DNA of 64,000 bases from Culex pipiens pallens (Eukaryota > Arthropoda > Insecta > Diptera > Culicidae), in contig NC_068938.1 in NCBI RefSeq assembly GCF_016801865.2, positions 128,984,474 to 129,048,473 on the forward strand, in the 5' to 3' direction. The notes under the pieces were generated by a model. The model ran no database searches, was not told where the DNA came from, and saw only the letters and a program-made list of their open reading frames with translations. The position numbers were made by a program, and so were the translations under genes. Below are positions 58,553-64,000 of the stretch, one piece after another. The stretch's first letter is position 1. Each line of letters begins with the position of its first letter.

Positions 58553-60440
58553 TTATAGTGAAGCGTGCAGCCGGCTAAGTCCAAGGCACTTCGACTGGAT
58601 ATTTCGGATCAAACACTTTCACTCTCTTTCACTGTCTCATTTACTGACTGACTTTATTTGATTTCAGCTTGGGTTTTTATACTAAATCTAGTTATTTACT
58701 TAATTATTTAATATCTTATATTTTTACCCCCACTCTAGTTTTTGATGTTGCATAATATATCCGTCCTTTTCGGTTTCACACCAAAAATTCTTCCTCTAAC
58801 TGATATAATATATTTTTGTCTCATTTACAACCCCCACTCCAACCTGTATTTTTCTTGATATAATGAAAAGTTTCCTTAATTCCCAGAATTCTACAATATA
58901 TAACTCTCTTTTTTTCTTATTTTATTTATTTTTCCCCCCACTCTAAAAATCCTTCCAAGTTATACATAATATCCTGGCCTATTTTATTTCTCTCACTCTT
59001 AAAATCCTAATATAAATGTTCTATTTCTTTCCACCGCGCTCTAATTCTCAGATTTTTCTCAGAAATTAGTCGCAGTCCTTTTATGACTTAACCCATAGAT
59101 AATGTAATCTTTATTTATTTTCCAGTCGTGCCTGTCCTTTTTTCCACAGATATTGTTATTTGTTTGTTTCTCGTCGGGCACCTTTCTGCGCGAGCCACTT
59201 AAGTGGGTCATAAAAGTGTTGTCGGGTTTTCCCGTCCTACGCTCCTAATTGATTTTTATTTGTCTTCCTTTTTCTTACAACTCTCCTGATTCGCCTTTTT
59301 CCTAATATTTTCGTTTTTAACAGAGAAAATCTACTGTGAATTTTTCTGGTAAGGCGAGGGTCGCTTCATATCCCCACACTTACGAGCTAGATGTTTGTCT
59401 GCTAAAGACGATCATCTACTGTCAGCTAGGTATATGTTGGAAATTGGTTAGACTTAATATTTAACTTAATTTTGATTGTTATTACAATTGATTCTGTTCG
59501 ATGATGATGATTATTAATTGATGATCTCGCTGATGTTGTGGCTGATGAAAAAAACTATCAACCTTGATGTTGATGTTGTGGCTGATGACGTTCCTTCCGT
59601 GTTGAAAAAAAATTATATTGTTGTCATATCCACTCTTTTATTCAATATCAATCTTACGGTTTAAAATAATCAAGTCATTGCTTGGTTTTCAGTGAAAATG
59701 ATTCTTGTCAACTTAATCTGATACCATTCTGTTTATGTCGTTTCTTTTCCAGCATATTTGAAGAAATTGTGTGGAGATTTGCGTCAATCCTTTATGTGTG
59801 AATACACTGTGCTATCCATTCAGTTGTTTTTAATTTGTAGCGAATTGCAGTTCCATTCATTTGTTTTGATCAGCATTAAACTGTGATTATGCAGTTTCAT
59901 CTAATTGTAACGAGTAGCGATTGTATAGTATCCAATTGTTTTGATCTATATCTGATGTTCAGATCATGTTTCATCCTTCGTCTCATGAGTTAATCGTTCA
60001 TAAAGTATTCGGTTCCATTCACATTTATTTTGATTGAACAGATATATCTTTCCTCCACACAAAGTTATTGCTGCACTGTTGCCATCGTTTTTCCAATTAT
60101 CAGATTATCAATCCATTTGAATCAAGTTTCACCTTTCACCTCACAAATCCTATCATACCTCAACCGTTTTCGATTAATTGTTAGAGCTCGAGGAACTTCT
60201 GCGATGCTTGTTGATCTTGATGTCCCATTGGTGAACTCCGGAATCTTAATTTAATAAGTGTAGTGTTTGTGTATGTGGGTTTATAATTTAACGTGTATTT
60301 GTTTTTTTTTTCACTTAATTTTAAAACATTTTACGATCTTTTAAATTGTATTGTTGCATTGTATTGATTTTTCTTATCATTATTATTATTATTAATTACT
60401 ATGCCCAGTTGAATATTTTACCTTTTTTTAAATGTGTAAA
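58553..60440 (-). repeat. Putative 3' LTR / U3-R-U5 region of the Ty3/Gypsy element
   Basis: This follows from position downstream of pol in minus orientation. On the minus strand TATAAAAACCC (about 58671-58681) is followed within about 25 bp by AATAAA (58653-58658), an arrangement seen in compact retroviral-type LTR promoters. The LTR probably ends near 58553-58560. The other LTR lies outside the window, so neither end can be verified. Confidence 0.4.
58727..59045 (-). repeat. 104-bp tandem repeat with G-tracts in the putative U3
   Basis: CCCCCACTC on the plus strand (GAGTGGGGG on the minus) recurs at 58727, 58831 and 58935, exactly 104 bp apart, with a degenerate fourth position near 59038. 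Sequences between share TATAAT- and ATATC-like phrases but are diverged. Confidence 0.65.
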
Positions 60441-60449
60441 GTAAATCTT

Positions 60450-60715
60450 CCCCAGTTCCTGATGGGAATACCCGTGAAGAGTATCGGAGCCGGCATTTAC
60501 AAAGCGGATTCAGTGGCAGTTTTTCACTCAACTAATGTTAACATGGCGACCTATGATGTCGTGATAAGGTCCAGTTTGTGACGATACACTACCTTCCCTT
60601 TACTAAGCAATCGAATCCAGAAGGGAAAAGATCACCAGTTGTGTTGGTCCGAGCCGGGATTTGAACCCCGATCTACCGCTTACGAGGCTCGGTCATTAAT
60701 GTGCTATAATATATA
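60450..60715 (-). mobile_element. tRNA-related SINE fragment
   Basis: On the minus strand a tRNA-like T arm and acceptor (GGGGTTCAAATCCCGGCTCG, about 60652-60680) precedes a body running to about 60450. No clear target duplication was found. It lies between the decayed ORF and the putative LTR. Confidence 0.5.
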
Positions 60716-60805
60716 TTCCTTTCTTGTCATGGCTAAAAAAATAAAAAAAAAATAATTATTATTACAAGGAGAGTAGCCTACCTAAGATTTCGCTTGCGGA
60801 ATCAT

Positions 60806-60826
60806 CCTCCTCTCTCTCTTTTTATG
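60806..60826 (-). promoter_or_regulatory. Candidate polypurine tract
   Basis: The minus strand reads AAAAAGAGAGAGAGGAGGA followed by TGATTCC. It is a possible plus-strand primer site directly before a TG-starting LTR. Other purine runs exist nearby, so this is tentative. Confidence 0.3.
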
Positions 60827-61108
60827 CTGGAAATAGGTCGTTAACGCTGGTTTTTGTATATTTACTAATTATTCTGGAACTACCTTCTATATAATAAAAA
60901 AAAAATGAAAATTATTATTTTTGTTTGTCGATATGTCGAACCATTTATCATACTTAAAACATTCTTTTACACATTCATTCTGGTCTGCAGTACCTTGTCC
61001 ATATAAACACTCATTCATTCATTGATTCATTCAGTTCGCATCTCATTTTTGTTATTTTTTTATATATATTTTTTTTTTAATTTGATTTTCTTGAGCTCTT
61101 TTTTTATG

Positions 61109-61590
61109 TTATCCTATTACGGCGCCAAATAATTTATTTTTAATTTTAATTACTTGAACGATAATTATATAAGTTCCTAGGAAAAATGATGTTATTTCCG
61201 AAAATATTGAAATTCCTTTCAAAATCGCTTTCAATAGTCTTATTAATTCATGATCCATTATTGGCGATGCTAATAAGGAATCGAATTTAAACCCTTGGTG
61301 ACTGGGATTTTGCCCTGCCAAGGTTCTATACATTATCGTTGCTGCAATTCTGCCAGCGTTTTGTCCGAAAATCATGTTTCTCATTTTGTTTATACTTTTA
61401 GGATTATAAATGCCAGTTTCTATCAAATTTGGAATGGCTTCATAATTCCAATCTGTTACTAAGTCAGAAGTTAGTATAATTGGATTGTATGTTTCTCTTA
61501 ATTTACTATCTACAGTGTACCAACGACCTCCTAAAACATATTTTACCGGTAATAACGGACTACAATCTATTTCGGTTCCCTTGTCTTGAA
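61109..61590 (-). pseudogene. Decayed third ORF of the Ty3/Gypsy element (possibly env-like)
   Basis: A stop-free frame of about 105 codons (61109-61426) continues upstream in the same frame to about 61590, where TGA and then TAA codons interrupt it. Position after pol, a glycine- and asparagine-containing stretch followed by a hydrophobic segment near the C-terminus (about 61140-61200) and a short basic tail fit the membrane end of an env-like protein of insect errantivirus-type elements. Length is far below that of a full env, so most of the N-terminal part is lost or unrecognisable. It could instead be an accessory ORF of unknown function. It is not expected to give a working product. Confidence 0.4.
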
Positions 61591-61953
61591 TATGTCATGT
61601 ATTTTCATTAATTTCATTCACACTTTAATATAATATCTTGTACTTTTCCATAGTTATTAGAGTGCACTCTTTTTTTTTCTTTGAATATTTGTTTTTTTTT
61701 ATACCACGTGGATTTTCAAAATTGTTAATTCATGCTATTATTCCATGCATTTAGTTTACATTTCTGTGATTTGATTAGTAAATAGCATTTATATTTATTA
61801 ATGTTTTAGTTTAGTTAAGGCACTTTAAATACTTTCCTCTAATGTTTTAATCGCATGCAATCTATGACTATTTTAATCATTATAAGTTTAGCTATTTCTA
61901 TGTTAATTATAATTCATGCATCCATATTAACTTATAACATTTAATTATCTAAT
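61591..61953 (-). other. Non-coding gap between pol and the third ORF
   Basis: AT-rich with stops in all minus frames. Probably intergenic or decayed element sequence. Confidence 0.5.
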
Positions 61954-64000
61954 TTAGTCATTAAACTTTTTCAACCTATTATTATGAATCTTCTCTAATT
62001 TATTACCATTTTTAATTACTGTTGTTTGCTCACTTGGCAAATCCACCACTTCATAAGGACCTCTCCATAAGCTTTGTAATTTTTTCCCGACACCTGATGG
62101 AATAGTTTCAACTATAACTAGATCTCCATACCAGGGTTGCCATTCTCTCGCATTTTTGTCATAAATTTCTTTTCTTTTGTGTTTTGAAGTCAATACATTT
62201 TGTACAGCTTTGTCGTGAATATTTTTAAAATTTACTTTCATCTCTGTAACATAATCATCGTAATTTAGTTCTGTCTCCGTAACATTGTAGACTGAATTCG
62301 GAATTCTAGCTTGTCTACCATATAATAATTCAAAAGGTGAATATCCAGTAGATGAGTTTACTGTGGTATTAAATTGAAACGTGAAAAATGGTAATAACTG
62401 ATCCCATGTTTGAGGATTTCCTGCAATGTAATTTCGTAAGAACGTTTTAAGTTCTCTATTTGAACGTTCAACTAAATTTGCCTGTGGATGATAGGCACTT
62501 GTATTAATTTTCTTGATTTTTAATATTTTGCAAGTATGTTTTAATAAATTACTCATAAAATTAGCTCCTTGGTCTGTTACGACTTCTGCTGGAGCACCAA
62601 ATCGACAAATGAAATGCTCTACAAAAGCTCTTGCCACTGTCGTGCTTTCTTGATCCGGTAAAGGAGCAACTACTAAAAATCTCGTAAGATCGTCTTGAAT
62701 GACTAATCCATACCGATTATTGTCTTCGGATATAGTTAAAATTACTATATCCATATAAATTTTCTGAAAAGGTTCTGTCGACGTTGTCGTAATTTTCATT
62801 GGAATTTTGTGTTTTGGCCAAATTTTATTTTTTTGACATAATTCACATTGCTTTACATAATTTTCAACGTCTCGACGCATATTATCCCATGTGAAAAGAG
62901 GACTAATACGTTGAAGCATTCTTCTTCCACCTACATGACCTCCTAATGGTGAATCATGAAATTCTTTTAACACCGTATCTCTGTCTTCCATTTTAACAAA
63001 CATTCTAGTGTCATTTGATGCATATAATGTGAATATTTTGTTATATTTTCCAGCTATAAATCTTAAAATGTTTACATCTGGATTGTGTTGCAAATTTCTA
63101 AACGAAACAATTTGTATGTTTCGAACTGATTTTATGAAAACAGGACAATTTTCAAAACTTTTTACTAATCCATTGAAAAGTTCTTCAATGTTTGTTACTG
63201 ATTTAACTGAGCCATTGATAATTAAACCATACATTTTGTGTTCCGGAATGGATAAAATATTATCATACAAGTAATCTTTCATACCATGTGGTAGGTCAAC
63301 TAATTGAGATAATTCTTTAAATGCTGTTTTACTATTTAGTATTACGAATGTGGCATCTGCATCACTTTCGTTTAGCATTGTTTTTGTAAATTTAAGTAAT
63401 TTAAAATCAATTTCATCCTTATTTTGAGCATCGAAGAAGTCGTCCAAAGAATACTTTTTCCATGAATCATCTTCCTTTTCATTTCCAATATCGATTGTTT
63501 GTAATACGTCGATAGTTTCATTTAAATCCTCTTCATTTTGCGAGATATCATTTGTTATATCTATGTTGATATCATCTATAATTAGATTTTTCGAATTTCC
63601 AATTTGGTTTGATGAATCCTTTTGTTGACGTTTCTGTTGTCTGGTCACGACAGCAATTAAATTATTTTCTGAATTAATTTCCTCAACATCTTCATGTTTA
63701 ATGCGAGAAAGAAAATCTGCAACAACATTTTCTTTGCCTTGTTTGTATCTAATGTCACACCCAATTCCTTGAATTTTTAATCTTAATTTTGAAAGAGTTG
63801 GTGAGGTTTCTTTTAATCTCCAAATTGCAATTAATGGTCTATGGTCAGTATAGACAATAAACTGTTGATTAAAAATATAGTGTTTAAAATACTCAATAGC
63901 CCATACAATAGCAAGTAATTCTTTTTCAATTGTATAATATTTCTTTTCAGAAATACTTAATGCTCTACTGGCGTATGCAATTGGATTGTCATTTGTTTTG
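61954..64000 (-). CDS. pol: Ty3/Gypsy pol, RNase H and integrase (partial, runs off the right edge)
   Basis: The frame is open from the stop at 61954 to the window edge, about 682 codons. The C-terminal part of RNase H comes first (63660-64000), with ASRALSISEKKYYTIEKEL, YTDHRPL and ADFLSR. A low-complexity acidic linker follows (about 63420-63650). The integrase has an H2C2 zinc finger (FHDSPLGGH near 62935-62965, CELC near 62850), then the DDE core: Asp in YMDIV (about 62750), Asp in VTDQGANF (about 62575) and Glu in HPQANLVERSNRELK (about 62475), with 34 residues between the last two. The C-terminus has a GPYEV motif typical of Gypsy integrases. No stop or frameshift is seen, so this part of pol looks intact. 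Reverse transcriptase, protease and gag would lie beyond 64000. The clade within Ty3/Gypsy is not assigned. Confidence 0.95.
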   Translation of the reverse strand, partial: KTNDNPIAYASRALSISEKKYYTIEKELLAIVWAIEYFKHYIFNQQFIVYTDHRPLIAIWRLKETSPTLSKLRLKIQGIGCDIRYKQGKENVVADFLSRIKHEDVEEINSENNLIAVVTRQQKRQQKDSSNQIGNSKNLIIDDINIDITNDISQNEEDLNETIDVLQTIDIGNEKEDDSWKKYSLDDFFDAQNKDEIDFKLLKFTKTMLNESDADATFVILNSKTAFKELSQLVDLPHGMKDYLYDNILSIPEHKMYGLIINGSVKSVTNIEELFNGLVKSFENCPVFIKSVRNIQIVSFRNLQHNPDVNILRFIAGKYNKIFTLYASNDTRMFVKMEDRDTVLKEFHDSPLGGHVGGRRMLQRISPLFTWDNMRRDVENYVKQCELCQKNKIWPKHKIPMKITTTSTEPFQKIYMDIVILTISEDNNRYGLVIQDDLTRFLVVAPLPDQESTTVARAFVEHFICRFGAPAEVVTDQGANFMSNLLKHTCKILKIKKINTSAYHPQANLVERSNRELKTFLRNYIAGNPQTWDQLLPFFTFQFNTTVNSSTGYSPFELLYGRQARIPNSVYNVTETELNYDDYVTEMKVNFKNIHDKAVQNVLTSKHKRKEIYDKNAREWQPWYGDLVIVETIPSGVGKKLQSLWRGPYEVVDLPSEQTTVIKNGNKLEKIHNNRLKKFND

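Overview
The window reads as intergenic or intronic DNA of a repeat-rich insect, most likely a culicine mosquito. That assignment is an inference from the mix of elements: a Jockey-type LINE, a Ty3/Gypsy pol, tRNA-headed SINEs with microsatellite tails, and many foldback MITEs in AT-rich DNA. I found no convincing host protein-coding gene. The only coding sequence I accept belongs to retroelements. Most other open frames are by-products of tandem arrays whose unit length is a multiple of three (126 and 141 bp), or are chance frames in palindromes.

Layout. 85-1066 is a 126-bp minisatellite. 3213-5180 is a minus-strand Jockey-like LINE that keeps ORF1 and the first two thirds of the endonuclease but has lost its 3' part. 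6220-7047 is a small MITE split by a complete tRNA-derived SINE. 9095-11001 is a giant inverted array of one 8-mer. 12270-16353 holds a G-tract foldback, a CA-tailed retroposon, a three-level nest of DNA elements and a 0.7-kb palindrome. 18549-22005 holds further foldbacks nested in one another. 23843-24698 is another nest. 24852-29858 is a Tc1/mariner-like palindrome interrupted by a young, non-coding LTR retrotransposon with two identical 261-bp LTRs and an internal satellite with higher-order structure. 29936-34269 holds two large palindromes. 38978-39680 is a second copy of the 0.7-kb palindrome, followed by a 141-bp satellite at 40453-42685. 44186-56921 is a series of MITEs, retroposon fragments and diverged tandem repeats. 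58555-64000 is the 3' end of a minus-strand Ty3/Gypsy element: RNase H and integrase, a decayed third ORF, and an LTR-like region with a TATA box and poly(A) signal.

The main pattern is a group of at least four unrelated foldback families with termini of the form TAG...CTA, each flanked by an exact 8-bp target duplication, which fits non-autonomous hAT elements. Many insertions sit in one arm of an older palindrome or in one copy of a repeated MITE, so the other arm or copy keeps the empty site. This lets insertions be polarised from this single sequence. Repeats, duplications and boundaries were read by eye; family names rest on motif recognition and not on a database search.
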